NCBI GenBank assembly: GCA_050084515.1
Contig: CM114271.1
Location: forward strand, 11,532,001 to 11,596,000
Direction of reading: 5' to 3'
DNA from: Blasia pusilla
Taxonomy: Eukaryota > Marchantiophyta > Marchantiopsida > Blasiales
Length of the DNA stretch: 64,000 nt
The notes beneath the pieces were generated by a model that searched no databases, had not been told where the DNA came from, and worked only from the letters and a program-made list of their open reading frames with translations. Numbering within the stretch: position 1 is the stretch's first letter; the number at the start of each line of letters is the position of its first letter. Positions 1 through 13,440 of this stretch are shown piece by piece. A program made the position numbers and the translations under genes.

Positions 1-3739
<3,739 letters not shown>

Positions 3740-3749
3740 ACAGTACCAA

Positions 3750-4012
3750 AGGAATGTCCTGGGATTCAAGTGGCTCCTCTGGCCGGTTGTAGACGGGGAT
3801 CGAAAATGTTGGCAAATTCGAGAGCCTTGGCCCCCCCCTAGGTACACCTTAACGGTCCCATGTAACCTGTCTCGAGTCCCACCGCCTTCCTCGGCAAAAG
3901 ATACCTTGCACGCTCCGCAATGTGACACCCATGCAGTATCAATATCTGCTCCGTCCCCGGTAATACCACTATGGCAACCGTACAGGTAGAAGGAATCCAA
4001 CACGTCTGAGAG
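3750..4012 (-). pseudogene. Possible last methyltransferase exon
   Basis: After a pyrimidine-rich acceptor (TTCTCTCAG, about 4,013) one minus-strand frame reads through residues such as HIAERARYLLPRKAVGLETG. This resembles the stretch after motif I of beta-class methyltransferases, where a loosely conserved A-x-x-x-G-R-x-x-x-G-x-E follows. A run of nine C (G on this strand) at about 3,831-3,839 sits beside a stop and a frame change. Position downstream of the motif I exon, in the right order, is the main support. It could equally be chance coding similarity. Confidence 0.3.
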
Positions 4013-4089
4013 AAGAAAAGAATCCTACGCCTGCCTTTACGAGTTGAGGGGAAGGTGCCAAGGGAAGAAGCCCGCCAGACTGCCTGATC

Positions 4090-4260
4090 CGAAAGGGTCC
4101 GATCAGGCAACCTGTCGGAATCAAACAGGTTGCCTAGAGGTGGTAAAAAGGGTCCAGTGGTCAAAAAGAGAAAAGTTGCAAGGAGGAGAAATCCGACGGG
4201 TTGCGATGGTCATAAAGTGAAAATTGCAAGCGAGGAGAAATCCGACGGGTTGCAAAGTAG
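4090..4260. repeat. Palindrome half-sites and direct repeat in locus 1
   Basis: An imperfect copy of the palindrome family (GCAACCTGTCGG...AGGTTGCC) lies at about 4,107. Two direct copies of a unit ending GGAGAAATCCGACGGGTTGC follow at about 4,183 and 4,235. They belong to the same repeat family that fills the introns of this gene. Confidence 0.7.
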
Positions 4261-4633
4261 AAGACCGTGGAGTACATAGACGATCACATTCAAAAAGAAA
4301 AATGATCACCAAACATTTACAAGCACCACCATCGATCGAAAAAATCTCTTGCTTTATATCATCCGAAAAAGCTCAGAATCAGACATTTGATCTATTCTAT
4401 GAAATCTTTTGCCAAATTATCAAAAACTCCCTACTCCAAACGCCGCTGCAGTCAAGTGGTCGTTGAGTTCTTTGAACTCACTCGTCATCGCCCCTGAGCT
4501 CTTGCAAAATCACTTTCGCCTTGCCCTCCCGATTTTGGGAATCGTTGGAAGTGACGATGGAGTCACTACCAAGGATGGCTCTGGAACCGAGCTCTCGGCC
4601 GGTGGAGAGTTTACGCCCCAACGAGCCTTTCGA

Positions 4634-4922
4634 TTACGCCTTTGCCTCCTTGCAAAGGTAAAACGATTCTCGCCTTCCTCGAGGCGAGAGAATGTTCTGC
4701 CACTCTGCCAGCGCCTCGATACTCGCCCCTGAAAGGCCCACTAAGTCGAACACCAAGTCACCCGGCCTTGAGCAGAGCTCGATGAGCGTTTGCATCGGGT
4801 GGCGACTTTTCCTTCCCCGAAGCGGGTAGTCTTGTCTTGCATGTAAATTCCGAGGGGAATTGTACAAACTATCTAAGTGCACCCATCGAGCATGGATCCA
4901 CAGGATCCTGGATCTTGAACAC
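4634..4922 (-). pseudogene. Methyltransferase motif I exon of locus 1
   Basis: An acceptor TTTCCAG at 4,923-4,929 (minus strand) opens an exon that ends in TAA at 4,634. It contains SRHPMQTLIELCSRPGDLVF followed by DLVGLSGAS. Beta-class N6-adenine/N4-cytosine methyltransferases carry a K-P-x-x-L-x-x-x-x-I...PGDLVLDPFAGSGTT segment that binds S-adenosylmethionine. The match is clear in layout, but the usual D-P-F-x-G-S-G has become D-L-V-G-L-S-G, so binding may be lost. The acceptor frame and the motif frame differ by one base, which implies a frameshift near 4,880. The preceding intron is the palindrome block at 5,041-5,498. Confidence 0.6.
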
Positions 4923-5040
4923 CTGGAAATTGTGCTCGGGCGGAACGGGCAAAGACACGTAGGAGTGGTCCATCTAAATCAAAGACGAAACAATGTCGAA
5001 ACTAAAGAAGTCGCCTTGAGAAGATTTTCAATAATCGACT

Positions 5041-5498
5041 TTGGATCAACTGCCGAGTCCGACGGGTTGTTTGTCCCGACCCACCAGCCGGAACCCGACC
5101 GGGTTGCGCTTGCTTTTGGGTTTTCCAAGTTGATTTTGGTTTTCGGATGCAACCCGTCGGAAGGCGTCGGGTTCTTTGGCCTAGACCAGCCCATGCTTGC
5201 CTGAGAGCAACCCGTCTGATAGCAACCCGTCGCTATTAGACGGGTTGCATCCAAAACCCAAAATCAACTGCAACCCGTCGGGTTCCGACGGGTGCAGTCA
5301 CACCGCGGTTTTCCCTCTGTATGTGGGAAAGATGCAACCCGTCGGAAACCGACGGGTTGCTCTCAACCGAGCATGGGCTGCTCTAAGCCAGCAACCCGTC
5401 GCCTTCTGACGGGTTGCTCACGGACAAAAAAAACCCAGACTGACTCTCATTCATCATTTTAAGATAATTGAAATTATTGTACAGGAATTGAGCCTTAC
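5041..5498 (-). repeat. Intron of locus 1 containing a large inverted repeat of palindromes
   Basis: Starting at the donor GTAAGG (5,498 on the minus strand), this stretch holds about six copies of the 27-bp odd palindrome (arms GCAACCCGTCGGA, variable centre) at about 5,145, 5,205, 5,223, 5,270, 5,334 and 5,391. The DNA between them is itself mirrored: the block with ccagcccatgc at about 5,183 recurs inverted as gcatgggctg at about 5,370. The axis is on the palindrome at about 5,270-5,295. The intron RNA could fold into one long hairpin. Confidence 0.8.
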
Positions 5499-7506
5499 CC
5501 GAATCTGACTCGTTGCGGATCGGAGTGGGTACTCGTTTTTGATGATCCATGATTGTGCCGTCCTCCACTTTAGCGACCTCTTGACGCACTGGAGGTTGAA
5601 GAGCTCGTTCTCGCTCCCTCCAGTCAACACCAAGAAGCAACCCCTGTCACTCATATAGGCGTCTGCAAAGGAAAACAAAAGTACAATCTGGTCATAAGTG
5701 AGCGGCAGATTCCACTCAGGTACCTCGTCCGCCGGATTTTTGCCCCAAAGTCGCAACCTCGAGGGCAGATCGGCGATCAAGAGATCCACCGCAACCTCTT
5801 CCATCACTCCATTCACCGTCCAGGCAGCGTGCCCGTTTCGTTGGAGCTTCCGTCCCAGCGTTGTCAATTTTTCGATGGCAGTTGTCGACGCTTGAGAACT
5901 GAAGCTGTTTAGCTCATCCAGTAAAGAGGTGAACTGAAGGAGGACGCTTGTCCGGGTCGTTGTTTGTTTGTGTCTTCCCAAGGATGATGGGTTGTATTCT
6001 CCTTGGGACAACCCGGGCACCTCTCGCTTCCGCTTCTCCCTAGTCTGGGGACGGCTTGTCGGGGTTTCTATGACCTCGGATTCTCGTGGCGTTTTCTTCG
6101 CCGAGGACCTGGTCCGACCCTCTCTTCCCGCTCGTCCGGACGATTTCGCCTCTGGCCTCTCATCTTCAGGCTCTCTTTGGGAAGTCTCGCCTCTGAATTT
6201 TTCCCTCCCCTCGCCTTGCCTTTGAGACCCGCTGTGGATTTGTCTTTGGCTGTCCGGACCTTGAAGCCAACTCGGTGTCTCGTGGGCCTGCTCTTCTGCA
6301 TCTCCTCCGAAGAAGTCTTCAGGCTGGACGAAATTTGGGATGTCGTCTTGTCCTGAGGCCACTGCATCATGGAGCACTCGTAAGTCCTTATCCGTGATGT
6401 CTTCAGGGTTGTTGAAGTCGAGCCAAATGGGGCAATTCTCCACCTCCCAATCCGACATGTGCTGACCCATCTCCACGTCGTACATGGAGAATGTCTCTGC
6501 ATCCGGCGGCGAAGCCCACAATTTCAAGGCTGCCGGTAATTTTCCCCACGTACCTACGTTCTTACACTGGACGAGGTACCTGAATACCATCCGTTGGGCA
6601 GCTTTTAGTCGAACATTATCGGCCGTCTGCTCCTGTAGATCTCGCTTCTTCTTCGCTTGATCCCGTTTGTTACCCTCTACTTCTTCGTCAAGCTCTGCCT
6701 GAGGGAGGACGCAAACCTTGAACATGGTCTTGAATCCTGGGTTCTTGGTTGGCTTGTCCCCGATGTCGTCGAGCCAAACCTCGTAATCTCCAGAACTTTC
6801 AAGGTTTGCTTCCGGCGGAATGGGCTCTAATCTTCTGAGCTCCGCTTGCAGACCGTCCAGCACGGACTTCCCGATTACCCGCAACGCGTCCCAGAACGAC
6901 CATTCGCGTAGCCAATGCGAGATCACTGGATCGGACACACCCGGAGGATGGTGTGCCACCCTCTTCTGGGCCTCTAAGCCCTCGAGACTGATTTTCATCA
7001 GTCGTATCCTCCTGGACTCGCTAATCCCGGATAACGCAAAACGATGCACGCGATCCAGCGACACTTTCTCCCCAATCCGACCATGCGGATCTTCATCCCT
7101 CTTCCGCTGACGCTTGATAATCGCCTTGAGCTCCTTGTAGAACTCCGGACCAAGTTTGGGGTTGAGAATGCTGATGTATCGCTGCATCTTGCTCGCCGTG
7201 TATTTCGTTGCAGCAGATACAACAGCTTGGATGAATTTGGCGCGCTCAGACGCAGATACCTTCTCCCTCCGCTCCAGCTCCAGTGCAGCGCTTTTCTTCG
7301 CGGCCTGTATCTTCGACCAGCAAAGGATGGTTACGGCTGCATCTTGAGAAATAAACTTGTTTGCCCAAGTTTTCTTCTTAATCTGAGCACCCTTTGCAAG
7401 CATCTGATTGACGAGGGCATCGCCCAAGAACCCCCTGTACTCTCCCGGGTACGTCGTAAGCACCTTCCTCATCCAATGGTGGGTGACATTCCCCTCCGAT
7501 ACAATC
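5499..7506 (-). pseudogene. Long central exon of locus 1, ends in methyltransferase motif IV region
   Basis: The longest open frame of the window, about 669 codons in this exon, is bounded by acceptor GTGCAG at 7,507 and donor CGG-GTAAGG at 5,499. The first two thirds are helical and basic with no family I recognise; a low-complexity Arg/Glu/Ser/Gln block follows. The last 110 residues contain DLLIADLPSRLRLWG, then YDQIVLLFSFADAYMSDRGC and FLVLTGG. The layout is that of amino-methyltransferase motif IV ([DNS]-P-P-[YFW]) with the following helix and the GG-FLVL strand. The catalytic D-P-P-Y is replaced by D-L-P-S, so activity is doubtful. It is open over its full length, unlike most of the window, which argues for recent function. 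It could also be a mobile-element protein of unknown type. Confidence 0.6.
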
Positions 7507-8389
7507 CTGCACATCCAAACTCAACCCGTCAGGAAATTACATGGGTTCCTGCAACCCGTCGGACTCGACGGGTCGTCACAAGCTCAGGGTCGGATTCTAG
7601 CAACAAGCTAAATGATGCAACCCGTCGGACTCGACAAAGTTGCATTCAGATTTGCTAATGCCAGGTAAGCAACTTTCGCCGGACTCCGACGGGTTCCGGA
7701 TCGCACGCTTTTTCGGATGTTTTTAAGATTGCAATCGGTCGGACTCGGCGACTTGTATGATTGAACATAGATTTAACTAGTTGTTGGCCAAAGCAAACCG
7801 CCGGAGTCCGACGGGTTGCTCGATAGTCGCTTGTGAGGTTGTTTTTAAGAATGCAACTCGTCGGACTTCGACGAAGTTGCTCGAGGATCGACGCGTTTAG
7901 AAGGTTTTGCCCCAAAGCAACCCGTTGAGTCCGACGGGTTGCTTGCCTCGAAGCTATTTTTCCCCATATCAACCCGTCGGAGTCCGATGGGTTGATTTCG
8001 GCCAAAAACAGTTTCGAGGCAAGCAACCCGTCGAACTTCGACCGATTGCTTTGGGGCAAAAACCTTCTAAACCTGTAGTCACTCGAGCAACTCGTCGGAG
8101 TCCGACGAGTTGCATTCTTAAAAAAACAACCTCACAAGGCGGCCTGTCGAGCAACCCGTTGGACTCCGACGATTTGCTTTGGGCCAAAAACTAGTTAAAT
8201 CTATGTTCCATCAAACAAGTCGTCGGAGTCCGACGAGTGTCAATCTTAAAAAAACATTCGGAAAACCGTGCAGTCTAGCAACCCGTCGGAGTCCGATGAG
8301 TTGCTTTCTGCCTAAACAAACCTAACTCATTCATCAATCGAGCAACTCGTCGGAGTCCGACGAGTTGCAAAAGTGTTAAAGATACTTAC
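7507..8389 (-). repeat. Intron of locus 1: about 750-bp inverted repeat of 13 nested palindromes
   Basis: Flanked by donor GTAAGTATC (8,389) and acceptor TGCAG (7,507). Palindromes start at 7617, 7669, 7731, 7793, 7853, 7917, 7970, 8023, 8087, 8151, 8216, 8278 and 8342. The spacing of 52-65 bp is symmetric about the copy at 7,970-7,994. The spacers are mirrored too: tttagaagg at 7,896 pairs with ccttctaaa at 8,063-8,071, and gaacatagatttaactag at 7,763 with ctagttaaatctatgttc at 8,191. So the intron is one long hairpin made of smaller hairpins. Arms are not identical; compensating changes within many palindromes (ACCCG/CGGGT versus ACTCG/CGAGT) suggest pairing is kept. Confidence 0.9.
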
Positions 8390-8788
8390 GTGTTCATGGC
8401 ATGCATTGCCATCTCCACCGTCGCCATGTGATGAGGGTATGGATGAAGGACGATTTGCCTTCACGCAGAAATGTGCCTCCAATGAGTTGGGGCGCTCCTC
8501 CGCAAACTTGGTCCACGCCATGAACCTGTGATTTCCATCCCACATGAAGAAATGCAGATTCCTCATCCAGCTGAATTCCGTGCCCTCAACTTGCCTTCTG
8601 AAGTCCTGATCTCGCATCCTCCAGAATGTGTCGAGATTTTCCAAGTCCTCCTCGGTAACCAGAGCTTGGGTTCCATGCTCGTCGTAAGGCTGAACATAGA
8701 AGGGAGGAAAACTGTCCACGTAGGATGCTGTCGCCGCCGATTGTTTTAGCTTTGCGATGTCCTCGTCGGACTGTATGTCGCCGGACGA
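8390..8788 (-). pseudogene. ParB/sulfiredoxin-like exon of locus 1
   Basis: The exon reads SDEDIAKLKQS...SFPPFYVQPYDEHG...FFMWDGNHRFMAW and then an acidic run with LEAHFCV. The D-G-N-H-R sequence between a hydrophobic strand and a following helix matches the phosphate-binding motif of the ParB/sulfiredoxin fold. The exon ends at a strong donor, CAC-GTAAGTATC. A decayed sibling at 55,402-55,796 aligns along the whole exon and uses a donor at the equivalent place, so the exon is a real ancestral unit. Upstream homology to the sibling stops at about 8,788, where chromovirus sequence begins. The domain name rests on one motif; the exon itself is well supported. Confidence 0.68.
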
Positions 8789-9083
8789 GTTCAAGATTCA
8801 CCCGACCTTTCATGTGTCATTGTTGAAGAAATATCTTCAAGATAATGGACGTTTCACGCGGAGACAGGTGGTGAGACCGCACCCGGTCATCATAAATGAG
8901 AAGCCAAAGTTTGAGGTGGAGACCATCTTACGTTCGAGGCGTCGGGCCAACAAGTATGAATACTTGGTAAAATGGAAGGGCTACCATGTGAAGGAGGCGA
9001 CTTGGATTGCGGAGGCAGATTTGGAACACGCGCAAGAGTTGTTGCAAGACTTCAAGCGAACACAAGCGAAGCACATGCGTTAG
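8789..9083 (+). pseudogene. Integrase C-terminus with chromodomain (fragment)
   Basis: The frame reads FKIHPTFHVSLLKKY, the conserved end of the gypsy integrase GPY/F region, and then a chromodomain: KYEYLVKWKGY followed by EATWIAEADLEHAQELL. Aromatic residues expected to cage methyl-lysine (Y, W and the following W) are present. In chromoviruses this domain tethers integrase to methylated histone H3. The frame ends in TAG at 9,081-9,083 and has no internal break, but everything upstream (RT, RNase H, integrase core) is missing. Confidence 0.9.
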
Positions 9084-9772
9084 TACGAGGAGAAGCTAGA
9101 GACATGACTTGTAACCAATGGAATCTTGGGCCGAAGGCCGTTGTAACTAGAATATGCTAGTGTTGCAATAAAGGAGTGTATGAATTTGGAGATTCGATGC
9201 GAGAGTTGATTGCAATTTGTATGTGATAGTGCAAGGCTATGAGTCATTCATCATAGGCTTAGGATGTAAGTCAAGAGGACAGACAAGGAGTATTTGAGGT
9301 GAGAGCTCGTATGTGGATAAGCACCTAGAACACGACCTTGTGTTGGATTACACTCGGGCTCACCCTAGCGTCGGCGTGGCAGATGATGTCTGTCTTGGGG
9401 CTTGGGTGATCTTACTTGTGGCTACATAAGTAAACTTAGTGACGCACCTAAGTCGAATACGAGAGCGACCCAATAGTAGTACAATTTGTAGACCAGGTAA
9501 ACATGTGTGATGTTTACAAGAGTGAGCCAGAAGAGTCTAAGGTTGCACACTTAGTTAGCTTATTTGATAGGTTAGTTCTTTGGAACCTGTCTAGGCTTAT
9601 CAAAGAGGAGAGGCTAATAATTCTAAGTGGGGCAAAGCGACAACTATAGACTAAGAGGAATTGCGGGTTAGCCACCTGAACGCAATTCAATGTGAAGGGG
9701 TAGGCTGCCCAGGAGACTTGACATAACAAAGGTTTGCGTTGATGAGGGCATCAACCTCTAAAGAGGGGTGAG

Positions 9773-10740
9773 TGTCGCGACCCTCATGACCAAACGAGTG
9801 CCAAGCGGAACATCGGAACATTAGCGGGCTCACGCTAAGATGGTTTGCACGTTGGAGTAGTCTCAAAGAGGAGACAAGAGACGAAACGCGAGCGAGGCGT
9901 CGCGTTTCAGATGTTGTGGTCGCGACCGAGAAATCTGGACCAAACGCGGAATGAGACTTGAAAGAAGTTGAGTCTAGGAAGTGGGTTGCCAAAGGAAGAA
10001 TCCGGATTTGGAACGCCACTAGCGTTTGAGAGTTTTTGACTGTATTTATGACCATAACTTTGAGCGCCAAGATGCGTTTGGATTAAATAAGGGTGCATTA
10101 GAAAGCTTATGGAAAGCTGGTTCAAACGCACTAAAGATCTTTGCAAACGCTTTAGCACTGGCTGAGAAACAACCCGGAAACGACTGTAAGTAGAGTTGGG
10201 TTGAGGGCCACAATGAAGGACCCGACCCTCCTTTTCCAAAGGGGGAGGGTTATTGGAGAACCCCAGAAGTACTAGTAAGGGGGAAGGTCTTCGAGAGTGC
10301 TTGGAACCCAAACCCCCACTTTGGGCGCCGTAGGGCGGCTCAAGGGCATGGAACGGAACGCGAGTTTGGGAGTTGGGTTGGAAAACCTGCACCAAGTCTA
10401 TTGAGGCGATTTTAGACATCCCTCTTGGATGTCACACCGCGACTCAATTACTTGGGTCTCGGTTTGGAACTCACACGAGGTCCGTTGAACAGTTGGGATC
10501 GCTAGGCGCGCAAGTGCCGTTTCAGATCCCTGGACTAACCAGGAAGTCTGTTCCAAGTCTTGAAGGACTTGCCGTGTTTTGGAAACTAGGAACTAAGGAA
10601 GGTTGAGCTTGATGAGACGCCGAGTTGAGAACTCGGTGGGTTGGAACGCTGGTTGGCCCGGACCCGACTAACGAGAGTGCGTGTTTGGATGCAGATCGGC
10701 GATGAGATCGTGACCTACTGAACGTACGCTTCCGCAACAC
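9773..10740 (+). repeat. Putative 3' LTR of the chromovirus
   Basis: It starts TGTCGCGACCC right after a polypurine tract, as an LTR should. No second LTR is in the window, so the right end (about 10,740, near a CA) is not fixed by comparison. Confidence 0.5.
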
Positions 10741-10755
10741 TAAAGATTGACGTTC

Positions 10756-12322
10756 AAGGAGAGTAGGGGCGCAAAAATATGATGTTGATGCCACGGATCC
10801 GACATCGGGTGATCTCAATGCCATAGCGGTAATCTGCTCTGTAGCTGATGTATCTGAGCAGCCATCCTAGCCTCACGCTCGACATCTCCCTCGACGCGTC
10901 TAGGTGGTAGGACTCTACCTCCTCCATGGGCTGCTCCACCATCGTGTCGAGCAACTCCAACTCCTCGTTCCCCAAGAGGACCATCTGGTGCACGATCTCT
11001 AAGTCCACCTGGACCGACTACTCGCTCTTGTGCTTTCTCTGGCCCTCGGTCCGGACGTAACTCAGGATGTAAACTGAAACATCTAGCGCGTGTATGACCA
11101 TACCTCTGAAAATAGTCACACTGATAACCTCCTGGTGCAACACCATCTCCTCCTCCATGTTGAGGCTCACGACCATGACCCTAACGAGTGCAATCATGTT
11201 GATGATGGGCTCCACCACATGACCAACAAGTAATAGTAGGCGGCTGTTGCTGAGCCGCATATGAAGGCGCAGGTCTCTATGGCACGGCCTCCCGGTATCC
11301 TCCCTGAGCTCATGGTGCCACAGCCGACCTATCTCAAAGTCCACGTTGCTGCAAAGGTGGTGAAGACAATCGCGACTGCTCTCGTCTAGAACCCATGGTG
11401 GCTACGCTCTCTTATGCCATGTTGCGCTCAATGTTCTCAACGGTCCTAAAAACATCTCTCAACGTAGGGAGGTGTTCATAAGAAGCACCCCCTCATGCAC
11501 TCATGTCCGCAGGGTCCGGTCTAGCATCACGTACCATGACTGGATAGCCTGGGCCTTTGTCACCCCCTTAGTGACGTTGATCAATCAGCGCAAGCGAGTG
11601 TAAACCTCACGCAAACTCTCCCCCGGGCGCCTCTGGAAGTCATGGATGCTCCGCAACTTCCCCGTCCGTACCCCCTGGTAGCTCGCCCTCAACTCAGCAA
11701 AGAACTCGACCACGGGGTTGAATCTGGGATGAACCCGACTAGACGGTGCAACTGCTCCAGTGCGAGTGACCCCTCCTAAAACATCACTAGTGGAAGAGGA
11801 AGTAGCCTCTCTTGACTCCTCCTCCTCATCTGGGAACGGCTCCGGCCATGACACATAGTGTGGGTCATAGTAGAGTCGCCATGCCTCAATCTCCTGGGCA
11901 TATCTGTGGGAGAACTCATAGTAATCGTCCATGGGTGCCCCCTCTAAATGCTGGAACATACCATTCCATGTTGTAAATGGGTTGAACTCTCTAGAGTTCC
12001 TAGCCCGCTGTGAGTCACGCCAACTCCTAAACTCCGCAATGAAGTCGTGTAGCTCTATGGTGCCTACAGCACCCAAAAACCTACGAGGTCCTCTATCCCA
12101 GTCGTCCATCTCGTACGCCCAACTAGTAGGACCACTCAATGTGTATAGTGGATCACTAACACACTCCTCTACACGCTCCCCCTTGTCTGAAGATAACACA
12201 GAAGGAGATCGAGGTGGTCTCTCACGTGGAGATCCTCGAAACCTCGCACCACTCCGAGTAAACCCTCCAGAGCTACTCTCAGGTCCACTACCTTGCCTCT
12301 CAAAATCCTGAAAGGAGGCCAT
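10756..12322 (-). pseudogene. Ty3/gypsy gag remnant, sibling of the 44-kb element
   Basis: From an ATG at 12,322 (minus strand) an open frame of 245 codons runs to 11,585. It reads MASFQDFERQG...RRFLGAVGTIELHDFIAEF...MFQHLEGAPMDDYYEF...FFAELRASYQGVRTGKLRS. The plus-strand element at 44.06 kb has the same order: RRFLGAMGTIDLDDFIEEFD, FQHLEGPPMDDYMEF, SYQGVRTDKVKS. Beyond 11,585 the homology continues through a TGA and other stops (VTKAQAIQSWYVMLD, compare VTEAQLVQYWYGVMD) to about 11,385, then a decayed proline-rich tail. Gag would form the particle. Pol is absent. Confidence 0.8.
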
Positions 12323-13440
12323 GATGGCCCTCGTGCCCCTCTCACACGATCACTCTCAACCTCGCGAGTAATCCCTCAATCACTTATCCCAAACATGCGG
12401 CACTCAATCTACACTCTCCCTCCCCGAGACGTGTAACATGCGATAACAAGTGGCGTGGTGCGGCAAATCGACCACGCTATCATCTCATCGATAACCTACC
12501 CTTAACTCTAGGCATCCTACACAAGTCTATGTCCCCTAAACCACATACATAAATGATGCTCTGAGCATCCACACAACCCAATATCCCCAAATAAACTACC
12601 AAAATCCCAGAATCCCTCACGCGTGCAGGATAAAGGACCAGAATGGGTAACCTGAACACATGTCGATGTTGCTCCTCAGCAACTGCAAATCTCAACCCCA
12701 ACTCTGTCGTGGAGACAACTCCTCCAATCAGCAAGTCATACTCCTCCCGTACTGACGTTGCTCAAAACTCCTCGATGGACAGTGCGGTTCCAACGGTACG
12801 GAATGGCTATAAACGGCACGGCCCTCGATGGTGGGATGCGGCACTCGAAAACATATCCTCCTCAATCAACAATAAACCCACACTCTGCTCCACAATGATG
12901 GTGCAGCTCTGCGATCGAGACGGTGCGGCCACGAGCGGCACGGTGCGGCAATCGGCGGCGCGTTGCGGCTACGGGCATCACGGCACGGTACTCGATCATT
13001 GTTGAGTGGATACCAATGACAACATAGCAGCATGAAATCAAAACTCAAACACCATAATCGGAGGTCATCTACCATCACTGGTTGATGACGCAACTGCGAT
13101 GACGATGGCGGCCAAACCAAAGTACGTGGTGGCTGCGCAAGTCAGAGAATCAACGGTGGTCGTGGAAGACCCTCCACTTCGTAATGGCGGAAATGGCAAC
13201 CAAAGGGTGGACAACGGCTGAATGCGGTTCTGAGCATCGCTAGGCAACGGCAACGGCAACGACCGACGGTGGCCGATGGACGGTGGATCGTTGACAGTGA
13301 CGATTGACCGTTGATGGTGATGACGGATCGTTGGTGGTGACGGTTGATAGTTGAACATCGATGGTGAAGGTTGACAGGTGATGGTGACTATGACGGCGAC
13401 GGCCGCCCCGGCGTGGCGGCTGGTTTAGGGTTTGAACAAT
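12323..13440 (-). other. Leader region upstream of the gag remnant
   Basis: GC-rich noncoding DNA 5' of the gag start on the minus strand, probably the element's untranslated leader and possibly part of an LTR. A degenerate short repeat with cores like gacggttgatggtgac fills about 13,230-13,400. No LTR pair could be identified. Confidence 0.4.

Larger units (their letters stand above)
3740..8788 (-). pseudogene. ParB-like / DNA amino-methyltransferase gene, locus 1 (multi-exon, truncated)
   Basis: A gene on the minus strand that can be followed through three to four exons: 8788-8390 (ParB-like), 7506-5499 (long helical and basic region ending in a methyltransferase motif IV region), 4922-4634 (motif I region) and a possible last exon near 4010-3750. 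Introns have GT-AG ends and are filled with palindromes. The order ParB-like domain, motif IV, motif I is that of beta-class amino-methyltransferases fused to ParB-type domains, a pairing known in bacteria and phages. The 5' end is cut off at about 8,788 by chromovirus DNA. Exon phases do not all match and a frameshift is needed in the motif I exon, so the copy is probably dead. Motifs are seen directly; the fusion gene is inferred. Confidence 0.62.
8789..10740 (+). mobile_element. Chromovirus (Ty3/gypsy) 3' end: chromodomain, PPT and putative 3' LTR
   Basis: Only the 3' end of a gypsy element is left: the integrase tail with a chromodomain (to 9,083), about 690 bp of noncoding DNA, a polypurine tract AAAGAGGGGTGAG at about 9,760-9,772, and an LTR starting TGTCGCGACCC at 9,773. 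The LTR end near 10,740 is a guess, set by the start of a different gypsy remnant. The left edge joins directly onto the ParB-like exon. Confidence 0.7.

Noticed and set aside
5454-7514. The 686-codon frame as a retrotransposon gag
   Set aside because: No zinc knuckle or gag motif. Its end matches methyltransferase motif IV layout and is followed, across an intron, by a motif I segment.
7507-8389. CRISPR-like array (13 palindromic repeats at about 62-bp steps)
   Set aside because: Spacers are not unique; they are mirrored about a central axis. The setting is a spliced eukaryotic gene and there are no cas genes.
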